The notes: generated by a model not told the origin, from the letters alone. A stretch of 64,000 nucleotides of DNA from Streptomyces broussonetiae (GCF_009796285.1 NZ_CP047020.1:7192001-7256000); one strand, 5' to 3'. Positions 42,022 to 51,634 are shown, numbered from the stretch's first letter. A program made the numbers and translations.

Positions 42022-42184
42022 CGACGCCCGCCCGCCGGGGCGGGACGAGCCCGTACGCGGCTGCGGGCCCGGTGCGGCCGGTCGCACGGTTCCCCGCGCT
42101 CCCGAAGGGGCGCGGGGAGCCGCGAACGTCACGTCCGATTTCCGCTGGCCCCGCCCCCTGCGGCGGCCCACACTGGAACACGTG

Positions 42185-43585
42185 ATGGACGAGAACACCA
42201 GGTACGAGGCGGTGCGCAGTCGGGACGGGCGGTTCGACGGCGCGTTCTTCTTCGCCGTCGAGACCACCGGGATCTACTGCCGGCCCAGTTGCCCGGCGGT
42301 GACGCCCAAGCGGCACAACGTGCGGTTCTTCGCGACGGCCGCCGCCGCGCAGGGCTGTGGCTTCCGGGCCTGCCGGCGGTGCCGCCCGGACGCCGTGCCG
42401 GGGTCGGCGGAGTGGAACGTGCGCGCGGACGTCGTCGGGCGGGCCATGCGGCTGATCGCCGACGGTGTCGTGGACCGGGAGGGCGTCGCCGGGCTCGCCT
42501 CCCGGCTCGGCTACAGCGCCCGGCAGGTGCAGCGGCAGCTGACCGCCGAACTCGGTGCCGGACCCGTGGCGCTCGCCCGGGCCCAGCGGGCGCACACCGC
42601 GCGGGTGCTGCTGCAGACCACCGACCTGCCCATCACCGAGATCGCCTTCGCCTCCGGCTTCGCCAGTGTGCGGCAGTTCAACGACACCGTCCGCGAGGTG
42701 TACGCCTCGACACCGACCGAGGTGCGGGCCGCCGCTCCCCGGGGCCGGGGCCGGGGCGGACGGCGGGCAGCCCCGGGCACCGGGATCCCGCTGCGGCTCG
42801 CCCACCGGGGCCCGTACCAGGCCGCCGCAGTCTTCGACCAGCTGGCGGCCGAGGCGGTGACCGGTGTCGAGGAGTTGTCCGGCCCGCGGGGCGGCCGTAC
42901 CTACCGGCGCACCCTGCGGCTGCCGTACGGCACCGGGATCGTCGCCGTCGAGGAGCGCACCCGGGGGCCGAGGACCAGCACCGGCACCCGACCGGGCGGC
43001 TGGCTCGACGCGCGGCTGCACCTCACCGACCCCAGGGACCTGACCACCGCGGTGCAGCGGCTGCGGCGGCTGCTCGACCTCGACGCCGACCCGTACGCCG
43101 TCGACGAACGGCTCGGCGCCGACCCGCGCCTCGCCCCGCTGGTCGCCGCCCGGCCCGGGCTGCGCTCGCCCGGCGCCGTGGACCCGCTGGAGGCCGCCGT
43201 GCGCGCGCTGGTGGGCCGGGCGGGAGCCGAGCCGCTGGTGCGCCGGTACGGCAAGGCGCTCGACGCTCCCTGCGCCGGCCTCACCCACCTCTTCCCGGAG
43301 CCCGCCGTGCTCGCCGAAGCAGAACCCGGCGGCCCGCTGGGCGCGCTCGCCGCCGCCCTCGCCGACGGCACCCTGCGGCTGGACGCGGGCGCCGACCGGG
43401 ACGACGCAGGGGCGGCCCTGCGCGCCCTGCCCGGCCTGGACCCGGCCGCCGTGGCCACCGTGCGCGTCCGCGCCCTCGGCGATCCGGACGTCGTCCCGCC
43501 CGGCACCGAGGTACCCGACGCCTGGCGGCCCTGGCGCTCGTACGCCGTCCAACATCTGCGTGTGGCAGGAGAGTTGAGCCGATGA
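42185..43585 (+). CDS. Ada-type methyl-sensor / AraC HTH fused to a degenerate AlkA DNA glycosylase, 466 aa
   Basis: Residues 1-75 are an Ada N-terminal zinc module: C32, C36, C63, C66 in TGIYCRPSCPA and FRACRRCRPDA, with Cys32 the usual methyl acceptor. An AraC HTH pair follows (GVAGLASRLGYSARQVQRQL, ITEIAFASGFASVRQFNDTV). The AlkA N domain starts near GTGIPLRLAHRGPYQ. The C-terminal glycosylase part is degenerate: the hairpin reads LPGLDPAAV instead of LPGIGPW, the catalytic Asp position reads PPGTEV, and about 25 residues before AWRPWRSYA are missing. Regulatory function is likely; base-excision activity is doubtful. The ATG at 42185 is preferred. It overlaps ogt by 3 bp and is presumably its activator. 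Confidence 0.88.
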   Translation: MDENTRYEAVRSRDGRFDGAFFFAVETTGIYCRPSCPAVTPKRHNVRFFATAAAAQGCGFRACRRCRPDAVPGSAEWNVRADVVGRAMRLIADGVVDREGVAGLASRLGYSARQVQRQLTAELGAGPVALARAQRAHTARVLLQTTDLPITEIAFASGFASVRQFNDTVREVYASTPTEVRAAAPRGRGRGGRRAAPGTGIPLRLAHRGPYQAAAVFDQLAAEAVTGVEELSGPRGGRTYRRTLRLPYGTGIVAVEERTRGPRTSTGTRPGGWLDARLHLTDPRDLTTAVQRLRRLLDLDADPYAVDERLGADPRLAPLVAARPGLRSPGAVDPLEAAVRALVGRAGAEPLVRRYGKALDAPCAGLTHLFPEPAVLAEAEPGGPLGALAAALADGTLRLDAGADRDDAGAALRALPGLDPAAVATVRVRALGDPDVVPPGTEVPDAWRPWRSYAVQHLRVAGELSR

Positions 43586-44100
43586 CGAACACGTACTGGA
43601 CGCGGCTGGACTCCCCGGAGGGAGCGCTGCTGCTCACCGCCGACGCGGACGGGGCGCTCACCTCGCTGTCCGTGCCCGGGCAGAAGGGCGGGCGCGGCGT
43701 CGAGGAGGGGTGGCGGTGCGACGCCGGGCCGTTCCGCGCCGCCGGAGCACAGCTCGCCGCCTACTTCGCCGGTGAACTCACCGTGTTCCGGCTGCCGTTG
43801 GCCGCCCATGGCACCGACTTCCGGCAGCGGGTGTGGGCCGCGCTGGACGAGGTGCCGTACGGCGCGACCGTCACCTACGGTGCGATCGCCGCGCGCATCG
43901 GCGCGTCCCGCGCGGCCGTTCGCGCCGTCGGCGGGGCGATCGGCGCCAACCCCCTGCTGATCGTGCGCCCCTGCCACCGGGTGATCGGCGCGAACGGCTC
44001 GATGACCGGGTACGCGGGAGGAGTCGAGCGGAAGGTCAGGCTGCTGACCCTGGAGGGGGCACTGGCGGACCTCGAGGGCCGCGCGGTGCAGGGCTGTTGA
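43582..44100 (+). CDS. ogt: Methylated-DNA--protein-cysteine S-methyltransferase
   Basis: Suicide repair protein that takes the methyl group from O6-methylguanine or O4-methylthymine onto its own Cys. The 172-residue protein has FRQRVWAALDEVPYGATVTY, the helix RAVGGAIGANPLLIVRPC and the active site PCHRVIG, then GYAGGVERKVRLL. The ATG overlaps the TGA of the Ada-AlkA gene (ATGA) with GGAGAG upstream, so the two form an alkylation-response operon. Confidence 0.96.
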   Translation: MTNTYWTRLDSPEGALLLTADADGALTSLSVPGQKGGRGVEEGWRCDAGPFRAAGAQLAAYFAGELTVFRLPLAAHGTDFRQRVWAALDEVPYGATVTYGAIAARIGASRAAVRAVGGAIGANPLLIVRPCHRVIGANGSMTGYAGGVERKVRLLTLEGALADLEGRAVQGC

Positions 44101-44290
44101 CGCCCGAGGCCGCGTTCTCCCGATGCCGCAGCGCAATGAACTGCGGCCGGCCACCTGTGCGGTGCGCCGCGGGCCACGCTCCCGGCCCCGTTAGGCCGAG
44201 CGGGTGGACCTCCATCGACGCTGCGGCTGTGCGGGCCGGCCGTGTGGGACCGTCACCTGCGACGAGCCACGGGGAAGGGCGGGCGCGGAC

Positions 44291-45481
44291 ATGGCCAAGG
44301 TCGGACGGATCCTCGCGGTGCTGTTGCTGGCGACGCTGCCCGGCCTGACGACGCCGGCCGTCGCCCACCCCGAGCCGGGACCGCCGCCGCAGTGGACCGG
44401 CAGCTGGGAGACCGCGCCGTCCGGCACCTCCGCCGCCCGGCCCGGTGCCGCCATCCGTAACGTCGTCCACCTCAGCATCGGCGGCACCGCCGTGCGCGTA
44501 CGGCTCAGCAACCGGTTCGGCACCGCGCCCCTGCACCTCGGCGCGGTCACCGTGGCGCTGCGCGGGGGAGCCGGACCGGGCGCCCTGCCCGGCACCCTGC
44601 GCACCGCCACCTTCCAGGGCGCCGGGTCCGTCACCGTCCCGCCGGGCCAGGACCTGGTCACCGACCCGGTGCCGCTGCCCGTACCGGCCGCCGCCGACCT
44701 CCTCGTCACCGTGTACACCCCGGACGGCAGCGGACCGGCGACCTCCCACGAGACCGCCCTGCAGACCAGCTACCTGGCCCCGGCCGGCGCGGGCCGGGCC
44801 ACCGACGAGGCCGGCAGCGCCTACACGACCGTCATCAGCCGCTGGTACTACGTCACCGGCGTCGACGTCCTCGGCGAGGCCGCCGGCAGTGTCGCCGCGT
44901 TCGGCGACTCCCTCACCGACGGAAACGGTTCCACCCCCGACGCCAACCACCGCTGGCCCGACCGGCTCGCCGCGTATCTGCGCACCGACCGGCTCGGTGT
45001 GCTCAACGCCGGGATCTCCGGAAACCGCCTGCTGCACGACGGCACCGGGCCGAGCGCCCTCGCCCGCCTCGACCCGGACGCCCTGGACCGTGCGGGCGTA
45101 CGGGTCCTGGTGGTCCTGGAGGGCATCAACGACATCAAGGGCGTCCCCGTGGCCGACGACGTCAGCGCCTACGCCGACGCCTATCGCACGCTCGTCGCCC
45201 GCGCGCACGCCCGCGGGGTCCGGGTCGTCGGCGTCACCCTGACCCCGTTCCGTGGTTTCTCCGCCTACACGGACGCCCGCGAGGCCGTGCGGCAACAGGT
45301 GAACGCGTTCATCCGTACCGGGGGCGCGTTCGACACGGTCGCCGACGCCGACGCCGCCGTACGCGACCCCGCCGACCCCTCCCGCATCCTGCGTGCCTAC
45401 GACCCCGGCGACCATCTGCACTTCGACGACGCCGGCATGGCGGCCGTGGCCGACACCGTCCTGAAGGCCCTGACCGGCTGA
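44291..45481 (+). CDS. Secreted SGNH/GDSL-family hydrolase, 396 aa
   Basis: Exported esterase-type hydrolase. Residues 1-25 form a signal peptide (MAKVGRILAVLLLATLPGLT). A beta-sandwich-like N-terminal part precedes the catalytic block: block I FGDSLTDG (Ser), block II GISGNRLL (Gly), block III EGINDI (Asn), and block V DHLHFDDAG (Asp and His). Substrate may be an acetyl ester of polysaccharide or a lipid; it cannot be told. ATG 44291 was chosen because the signal peptide starts there; an AAGGG lies upstream. Confidence 0.92.
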   Translation: MAKVGRILAVLLLATLPGLTTPAVAHPEPGPPPQWTGSWETAPSGTSAARPGAAIRNVVHLSIGGTAVRVRLSNRFGTAPLHLGAVTVALRGGAGPGALPGTLRTATFQGAGSVTVPPGQDLVTDPVPLPVPAAADLLVTVYTPDGSGPATSHETALQTSYLAPAGAGRATDEAGSAYTTVISRWYYVTGVDVLGEAAGSVAAFGDSLTDGNGSTPDANHRWPDRLAAYLRTDRLGVLNAGISGNRLLHDGTGPSALARLDPDALDRAGVRVLVVLEGINDIKGVPVADDVSAYADAYRTLVARAHARGVRVVGVTLTPFRGFSAYTDAREAVRQQVNAFIRTGGAFDTVADADAAVRDPADPSRILRAYDPGDHLHFDDAGMAAVADTVLKALTG

Positions 45482-45505
45482 CCGGCCCCCAGGTTCCGGC
45501 GGCGG

Positions 45506-45988
45506 TCAGCCCCACAGCACCGCCCCCACCCACGCCCCCGCGATCACCAGGCAGGCGAACAGCTCCGCCAGCACACTGGAACCGCCCGAGCGCATCACTG
45601 TACGCAGGCCGGCCAGCGCCTCGCCGTGACGGCCCAGGCGCAGCCGCTCGTGCAGATAGATCCCGGCCATGAAGCCCGGCAGGGCGCCCAGCACCGGCAG
45701 CAGCACGAAGCCGAGCAAGGCCCCGGCGCCCGCGTACGCCCCCATCCGGGGCGTGGCGCCGCTCTGCCGCAGCCGGCGTGGCGGCAGCGCCCAGCGCACC
45801 GCCAGCGACAGCAGCAGCACTCCGGTGGCGCCCACCAGGACACCCCAGGCCACCGGTTGCGGATCCGTCAGGGCCCACCACAGAACCGCGGCCCACACCA
45901 GCCACGACCCCGGCACCCCGGGCACCAGCACTCCGCACAGGCCGAGCACGATGACCACGCCGACCAGCAGGAGTTCCCACACTCCCAT
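45506..45988 (-). CDS. DUF456 membrane protein, 160 aa
   Basis: Small integral membrane protein with four to five hydrophobic helices. The opening (WELLLVGVVIVLGLCGVLVP followed by GVPGSW) and the glycine-rich segment LGFVLLPVLGALPGFMAG are the DUF456 hallmarks, ending FACLVIAGAWVGAVLWG. Function is unknown. The ATG at 45986-45988 was preferred over an upstream one, which would add a basic tail before the first helix. It converges on the SGNH gene with a 24-bp gap. Confidence 0.88.
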   Translation of the reverse strand: MGVWELLLVGVVIVLGLCGVLVPGVPGSWLVWAAVLWWALTDPQPVAWGVLVGATGVLLLSLAVRWALPPRRLRQSGATPRMGAYAGAGALLGFVLLPVLGALPGFMAGIYLHERLRLGRHGEALAGLRTVMRSGGSSVLAELFACLVIAGAWVGAVLWG

Positions 45989-46087
45989 CTGCCCAGAGTG
46001 CCGGAGAAGCCACCGCGCGGCAGGCCGGTGACCGGTCGGTCGCACCCCGCTGCCGGGCCACCCGGGCCCGCGTACGACCGGGCCCGC

Positions 46088-47068
46088 CTACGACCGGGTC
46101 ACCCAGCCCCGCTCGTACGCGTGCCAGCCCAGCTGCAGCCGTGTCGTGACGCCGGCCAGCTCCATCAGCCGCCGCACCCGGCGCTGCACGGTGCGCAGGC
46201 CCAGGTCGAGCTGTTTGGCCACGCTGGCGTCGGTCAGCCCGGCCAGCAGCAACGACAGCACCTCCAGGTCGGTGCCGTCCGGGCCGTCCGGCTGCTCCTC
46301 GGCCGCCCCCGACGCGCCGAGGCGCAACGGCAGCGCCTCCCGCCACACCGACTCGAACAGGCCGCACAGCAGCTCCAGCAGCCCGCTTGCATGGACCACC
46401 AGCGCGGCCGGTTCCGCCGTCGTCGAGGTCAGCGGCACCATGGCAAGCGAGCGGTCTGCCACCACCAGCTTGGTCGGCACCCGGTCCACCACCCGCACCC
46501 GTTCGTCGCGGCCCAGCGCGGCCGCCAGCTCGGTCAGCCCGTGCGGCAGGTCGAGCACCGCGCGCTCCACGACCACCCGGTAGGCGACCCCCCGCGAGGC
46601 CGCCTGCTCCTCGGCCTCGTTCTCCATGCCGGAGACGACCGTCGGGCGGTCGGTGACCAGCGCGCACACCTCCGTCGTTGCGCCCAGCTGGAGCTGGAGG
46701 AAGCGCTGGGCGACCGCCGAGGCACCGGTGACCACCTCCACCAGGTCGTGCACCGCCGGCTCGGCCGCCGCCGCCCGGTACTCCTCGGCCAGCATCGCCG
46801 CCGCCAGCTCCGCCTTCTCCAGCTCGTGCCGCTGCTGGGCTAGCAGTGCGCCCAGCGCCACTCCGGGCGGGGCCGCCACCCAGCGGCCCGGCCGGGCCGG
46901 GGACTGCGCGGCGAGCCCCTGCCGCTCCAGCCGGCGCAGCGCCCGCTCGGTGTCCGGCTCGGCCAGGGTCAGGCGGCGCGCCAGGTCGGGTACATCGGCC
47001 GCGCCGACGGACACCAGCACCCGGTACGCCGCCTCGTGCGTGTCGTCCAGCCCTATCGCTGCCAGCAT
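46088..47068 (-). CDS. TrmB/LuxR-type transcriptional regulator, 326 aa
   Basis: N-terminal winged helix of TrmB type (DTHEAAYRVLVSVGAADVPD, LARRLTLAEPDTERALRRLE) followed by a coiled segment and a PLD-like regulatory domain, then a C-terminal LuxR HTH (LEVLSLLLAGLTDASVAKQL, then RTVQRRVRRLMELAGV). Such proteins occur widely in Streptomyces as orphan regulators. Here it is alone on its strand; no operon partner. The ATG at 47066-47068 is placed just before the first domain. Confidence 0.88.
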   Translation of the reverse strand: MLAAIGLDDTHEAAYRVLVSVGAADVPDLARRLTLAEPDTERALRRLERQGLAAQSPARPGRWVAAPPGVALGALLAQQRHELEKAELAAAMLAEEYRAAAAEPAVHDLVEVVTGASAVAQRFLQLQLGATTEVCALVTDRPTVVSGMENEAEEQAASRGVAYRVVVERAVLDLPHGLTELAAALGRDERVRVVDRVPTKLVVADRSLAMVPLTSTTAEPAALVVHASGLLELLCGLFESVWREALPLRLGASGAAEEQPDGPDGTDLEVLSLLLAGLTDASVAKQLDLGLRTVQRRVRRLMELAGVTTRLQLGWHAYERGWVTRS

Positions 47069-47566
47069 CGGCCTTTCGCCCCTCCCACCCGGTCGGACCC
47101 GGAACCCGGGCCCGAGAACAAGCCACCGACAAGCTGCCGCGGCGAACCCGGCCTGGCGTAAACCGGCCACGGCGCAAACCCGCCGCGGAACATCATCGCC
47201 GTACCGGAGGGGACTCTGCCAAGGTGGCGGTACCGGAGACGCGTGGTCGCGATCGTGATTCACAGCTTCGTCTCAGGAAACCAAGCCACAATCCGGCCAT
47301 CCGACCGGCGCCGTTCACGGCCCGGCCGCGCGGACTGTGGTCCGGGCCCGTACGCGTGCGAGACACGCGGAGGGGATTCGGGGCCGGGCCACTGCGGACG
47401 TCGCCGGGCGGTCCTCCCGTGGGGGGTGGGGCCGTCCGGCGACCATCAGCCGTTCCTCGTACGGCTGTTCACCGCCTCACTCGACATGCTGTTCGGTGCG
47501 ACCGGGCGTGCCCGATTTTCCCGATGCCCCGTTTTCATCCTGCCCGCGCGGTGGACAATCAGGGGC
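47069..47566. other. Divergent intergenic region between TrmB/LuxR regulator and PP2C-like gene
   Basis: 498 bp. No supported gene. There is an imperfect repeat of GGCGTAAACC/GGCGCAAACC near 47155-47180, and GACAAT at 47553-47558 may be a -10 giving a short leader for the downstream gene. Confidence 0.4.
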
Positions 47567-49039
47567 ATGAGCCAGCAGGGGGGAAGGCCCGCCGGTCACG
47601 AGGACGACTGGTGGGGGCAGCTGTACGACGACTCCACGGACGACACGGGGCCCACGGCCGCACCCGATTCCCTGGACGACCGGTTCGCCTCCGTGAAGAC
47701 CACGGTGACGGGCCGTCCGGCCCCGCCGCCACGTGACGCCCTCCCGGCGGATCGGGAAGGCCCTGGTCGGACGGGGGCGAGCGGCCGGGGCGGCGGGCGC
47801 GACGCGGGCAGGGCCGACGGCGCCACGAGCGTGGATGGCGACGAGCCGGGGAGAACGGCACCCGAGGAAACCGGTGCGGCAGCCACGTCGCCGTCCCGGC
47901 GCTCAACCGGGTCCCTGACGACGTCCGTCGCGCCGCCCGCTGATTCCGGAACCTCTGTCCCCCTGCCCGAGCAGCGGACTGCCTGGGACCGTCCGCCTTC
48001 GGCTCCCGGTGCCGAATCGCTCGCGCCCCCGGCTCCGCTCCCGGCCCCACCCCCCTCCGCCGTCGACTACGTGGGCTCCGGACCACCCACCTACGAACCC
48101 GAGCCCACCGCGTTGCCCGCGGCCGAGCCGGACGGTCTCGGGGAGCTTGTTGCGGACACCGTGCTGGACGGGGCGCGGTACGGATCGTGCACCCTGCGGG
48201 CCGTGTCGTTGCGCGGGGACTCGGCGCGCTACCGGGGCGAGCCGCGCCGGGACGCGCTGCTCACCGCCCGGTTCGGGGCCGGGGAGCAGGCGCTGGTGCT
48301 CGTCGCGGTGGCGACCGGTGCGCGCGCCACGCCGGGTGCGCACCTGGCGGCGGCCGAGGCGTGCCGGTGGATCGGGCAGGCCGTGGGCCGCAGCCACCTC
48401 CAGCTCGTCGAGGACATCCGGGCCGCCCGGCGCGGCGAGCTGAAGTCGGGTCTGCACCGGCTGACCGACCGCAGCCTCGGCAGACTGCGGGCCGGCGCCA
48501 CCGAGCAGGGCGTCGACCCGGAGGAGTACACGGCGAGCCTGCGCTGTCTGCTGCTGCCCGCCGACCCGGACTGCCGTACACGCGTGTTCTTCGGCGTCGG
48601 CGACGGCGGGCTGTTCCGGCTGCGGGACGGCACCTGGCAGGACATCGAGCCGGAGGTCACGCCCGAGGACAGCCACGGCGATCCGGTCATCGGCTTCGGT
48701 CCGCAGCCCGCGAAGACGTTCGCCGACAGCCCCGAGGGCGACCGGTTCACCATGGATCTCGGCATACCGACCCCGCCGAGCCCCTTCGAGCCGGCCCCGC
48801 AGCCGCCGCGTGAGCCGTTCCGGTTCCGCGCCTCGGTCGCCTGCCCGGGTGACGCTCTGGTGATGTGCAGCGCGGGCCTGGCCGATCCGTTGCGCGGCGA
48901 GCCCGCCCTGTGCGCCTACCTGGCCCGCCGCTGGTCCGGTCGTACGCCACCGGGACTCGCCGCGTTCCTCGCCGACGCCCAGGTACGGGTGAAGGGTTAC
49001 GCCGACGACCGTACGGCCGCGGCCGTGTGGGAGGCGTAA
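47567..49039 (+). CDS. Protein phosphatase 2C-like domain protein with long disordered N-terminus (probably lacks catalysis), 490 aa
   Basis: Residues 1-180 are Pro/Ser/Gly/Asp-rich and likely disordered. The remainder resembles a PP2C fold: the entry strand LRGDSARYRGEPRRDALLTA, then LVLVAVATGARATPGAHLAA where active phosphatases have the metal-binding D-G-M/H motif, here Ala-Thr-Gly. FFGVGDGGLFRLRDGTW retains the display-strand. The late Asp motif is also changed (VKGYADDRTAAAVW keeps D-D-R). Loss of the first metal site suggests a pseudophosphatase or a weak enzyme. ATG 47567 follows AGGGG directly; a leaderless transcript is possible. Confidence 0.75.
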   Translation: MSQQGGRPAGHEDDWWGQLYDDSTDDTGPTAAPDSLDDRFASVKTTVTGRPAPPPRDALPADREGPGRTGASGRGGGRDAGRADGATSVDGDEPGRTAPEETGAAATSPSRRSTGSLTTSVAPPADSGTSVPLPEQRTAWDRPPSAPGAESLAPPAPLPAPPPSAVDYVGSGPPTYEPEPTALPAAEPDGLGELVADTVLDGARYGSCTLRAVSLRGDSARYRGEPRRDALLTARFGAGEQALVLVAVATGARATPGAHLAAAEACRWIGQAVGRSHLQLVEDIRAARRGELKSGLHRLTDRSLGRLRAGATEQGVDPEEYTASLRCLLLPADPDCRTRVFFGVGDGGLFRLRDGTWQDIEPEVTPEDSHGDPVIGFGPQPAKTFADSPEGDRFTMDLGIPTPPSPFEPAPQPPREPFRFRASVACPGDALVMCSAGLADPLRGEPALCAYLARRWSGRTPPGLAAFLADAQVRVKGYADDRTAAAVWEA

Positions 49040-49114
49040 CCGTCCGCCCTGTGGATTGATGGAACCGAGAACCACGGAGGTATCCGGGACCACCGAAGGG
49101 GCAGACGAGAGAAC

Positions 49115-50857
49115 ATGGCCAAACAGAATGTTGCCGAGCAGGTCGTCGACATCCTCGCCCGCGCCGGCGTGCGTCGTCTGTACGGGGTGGTCGGCGACAG
49201 CCTCAATCCGGTCGTGGACGCCGTGCGGCGCAACTCCGCGATCGACTGGATCCATGTACGGCACGAGGAGAGCGCCGCGTTCGCGGCCGGCGCCGAGGCC
49301 CAGATCACCGGGAAGCTGACCGCCTGCGCCGGTTCCTGCGGCCCGGGCAACCTCCACCTGATCAACGGCCTGTACGACGCGCACCGCTCGATGGCCCCGG
49401 TGCTCGCCCTCGCCTCGCAGATCCCCTCCAGCGAGATCGGGCTCGGCTACTTCCAGGAGACCCATCCCGACCGGCTGTTCCAGGAGTGCAGCCACTACAG
49501 CGAGCTGATCTCCAACCCCCGGCAGATGCCCCGGCTGCTGCAGACCGCCATCCAGCACGCGGTCGGGCAGAGCGGCGTCAGTGTCGTCTCGCTGCCCGGT
49601 GACATCGCCGCGGAACCAGCCCCGGAGAGGTCCGCGCAGAGTGCCCTCGTCACCTCCCGGCCCACCGTCCGCCCCGGTGACGCCGAGATCGACGCGCTCG
49701 TGGAGATGATCGACCGGGCCGGGAAGGTCACCCTGTTCTGCGGCAGCGGCACGGCCGGCGCGCACGGCGAGGTCATGGAGTTCGCGGGGAGGATCAAGTC
49801 GCCGGTCGGTCACGCCCTGCGCGGCAAGGAGTGGATCCAGTACGACAACCCGTACGACGTCGGCATGAGCGGGCTGCTCGGCTACGGCGCCGCCTACGAG
49901 GCCACCCACGAGTGCGATCTGCTGATCCTGCTGGGCACCGACTTCCCGTACAACGCCTTCCTGCCCGACGACGTGCAGATCGCGCAGGTCGACGTACGGC
50001 CCGAGGTGCTCGGCCGCCGCTCCCGGCTCGACCTCGCCGTGTGGGGCGACGTGCGCGAGACGCTGCGCTGTCTGATCCCCGGGGTCAAGGAGAAGACCGA
50101 CCGGCGTTTCCTCGACAAGATGCTGAAGAAGCACGCCGACGCGCTGGAGGGCGTGGTCAAGGCCTACACCCGCAAGGTCGACAAGCACATCCCGATCCAC
50201 CCCGAGTACGTGGCCGCCGTACTCGACGAAGTCGCGGACGACGACGCCGTGTTCACGGTCGACACGGGCATGTGCAACGTGTGGGCGGCGCGCTACATCT
50301 CGCCCAACGGGCGCCGCAGGATCATCGGTTCGTTCACGCACGGATCGATGGCGAACGCGCTGCCCATGGCGATCGGCGCTCAGTTCACCGACCGGAGCCG
50401 GCAGGTGGTGTCCATGTCGGGCGACGGTGGTTTCTCGATGCTGATGGGCGACTTCCTGACCCTTGTCCAGTACGACCTTCCGGTCAAGGTGGTGCTGTTC
50501 AACAACTCGGCACTCGGCATGGTCGAGTTGGAGATGCTGGTCGCCGGACTGCCCTCGTACGGCACCACCAACACCAACCCCGACTTCGCCGCCGTCGCCC
50601 GGGCCTGCGGCGCCCACGGCGTGCGGGTGGACAAGCCCAAGCAGCTCGCCGGAGCCCTCAAGGACGCCTTCAAGCACAAGGGACCGGCCCTGGTGGACAT
50701 CGTCACCGACCCCAACGCACTGTCCATCCCGCCGAAGATCAGCGCCGAGATGGTCACCGGATTCGCCCTGTCCGCCTCCAAGATCGTGCTGGACGGCGGC
50801 GTCGGCCGGATGCTCCAGATGGCCCGCTCCAACCTCCGCAACATGCCTCGCCCGTAG
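49115..50857 (+). CDS. poxB: Thiamine-diphosphate-dependent pyruvate dehydrogenase (quinone) / pyruvate oxidase
   Basis: Converts pyruvate to acetate and CO2, passing electrons to quinone in PoxB-type enzymes. The 580-residue protein has the three-domain ThDP layout: VRHEESAAFAAGAEAQ with the cofactor-activating Glu (residue 51 or 52), CAGSCGPGNLHLINGLYDA, a central FAD-type domain (LFCGSGTAGAHGEVMEFA), and the ThDP motif SGDGGFSMLMGDF...LFNNSALGMVELE. The C-terminal tail SASKIVLDGGVGRM resembles the PoxB membrane-associating end. ATG 49115 has a weak GAGAG site. A stand-alone gene. Confidence 0.93.
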   Translation: MAKQNVAEQVVDILARAGVRRLYGVVGDSLNPVVDAVRRNSAIDWIHVRHEESAAFAAGAEAQITGKLTACAGSCGPGNLHLINGLYDAHRSMAPVLALASQIPSSEIGLGYFQETHPDRLFQECSHYSELISNPRQMPRLLQTAIQHAVGQSGVSVVSLPGDIAAEPAPERSAQSALVTSRPTVRPGDAEIDALVEMIDRAGKVTLFCGSGTAGAHGEVMEFAGRIKSPVGHALRGKEWIQYDNPYDVGMSGLLGYGAAYEATHECDLLILLGTDFPYNAFLPDDVQIAQVDVRPEVLGRRSRLDLAVWGDVRETLRCLIPGVKEKTDRRFLDKMLKKHADALEGVVKAYTRKVDKHIPIHPEYVAAVLDEVADDDAVFTVDTGMCNVWAARYISPNGRRRIIGSFTHGSMANALPMAIGAQFTDRSRQVVSMSGDGGFSMLMGDFLTLVQYDLPVKVVLFNNSALGMVELEMLVAGLPSYGTTNTNPDFAAVARACGAHGVRVDKPKQLAGALKDAFKHKGPALVDIVTDPNALSIPPKISAEMVTGFALSASKIVLDGGVGRMLQMARSNLRNMPRP

Positions 50858-51190
50858 CGGAAACAGCGGACCGGAGGGGCTGATTTCGGCCAGTTTCACG
50901 GCGTGTGACGGTGTGCCGACGGCCGGTGCCGGGCGCACCTGCCCCGCCGTCCCGGGGTGTCCGTGGCGCCCAGCGCCTTCCGGGGAGCCGGTCGGGCGGG
51001 TGCGGCCCGCTCCTGTGGGCGGACGGCCCGCCGCACGGCCGTGGCCGAACAGCGGTGCTCGGGCGGGTGCCAGGACTGCCCTGGATCCTGCTGGGCAAGC
51101 ATCCCCCGTGAACGTGTTCGACCAGGAGGGGCAGGGTCAGACATCGTGCGGGCGGGGGTCATGAAGAGGCAGGCACGAGGGGGCGGTCCC
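50858..51190. other. Intergenic region between poxB and the HATPase gene
   Basis: 333 bp without a gene of usual size. An 18-codon frame starting at GTG 51108 (MNVFDQEGQGQTSCGRGS) ends in TGA overlapping an ATG at 51161; it might be a coincidence. GGAGG before it belongs to no clear start. Confidence 0.3.
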
Positions 51191-51634
51191 ATGGTCGTCG
51201 GGAGCGCCACGGACACGACGGGGGAAGAGGCCGGCACCACCACGGAACATGCGCACCGGCTCCGGCGCAGGCTGGGGCGGGCGGATCTCAGGGCGGTGCC
51301 CGAGGCCCGCCGGGAGTTGCGCGAACTGCTGCGGCACTGGGGCAAACCGGGCCGCTCGGAGATCGCCGAACTGCTCACCAGTGAACTGGTCACCAACGCG
51401 CTCGTCCACACCGACGACGACGCGGTCCTCACGGCCGTCGTACAGCCGGGCGGACTGCGTGTGGAGGTACGGGACTTCGTGGGCCGCAGACCGGAGCTGA
51501 GAGGCCCGGACACGGACGACGACACCCATGGGCGGGGCCTGGTGCTGGTGCAGTCCCTCGCGGACGCCTGGGGCGTACGGCCGCACGGCGTGGGCAAGGC
51601 GGTGTGGTTCGAACTGGGCGCCGAGGCGGCGTGA
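51191..51634 (+). CDS. HATPase_c_2 anti-sigma-factor-type kinase (RsbW-like), 147 aa
   Basis: GHKL-type ATPase domain as in serine-kinase anti-sigma factors and their Streptomyces relatives. The N box is ELLTSELVTNALVHT, the G1 region LRVEVRDFVG and the G2 loop HGRGLVLVQSLADAWGV. Length fits the single domain. GAGGGGG seven bases before ATG 51191 decides the start, though ATG 51161 is in frame and possible. Such proteins bind sigma factors or phosphorylate anti-anti-sigma proteins opposed by PP2C phosphatases such as the one at 38271, but no sigma factor gene is adjacent. Confidence 0.88.
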   Translation: MVVGSATDTTGEEAGTTTEHAHRLRRRLGRADLRAVPEARRELRELLRHWGKPGRSEIAELLTSELVTNALVHTDDDAVLTAVVQPGGLRVEVRDFVGRRPELRGPDTDDDTHGRGLVLVQSLADAWGVRPHGVGKAVWFELGAEAA

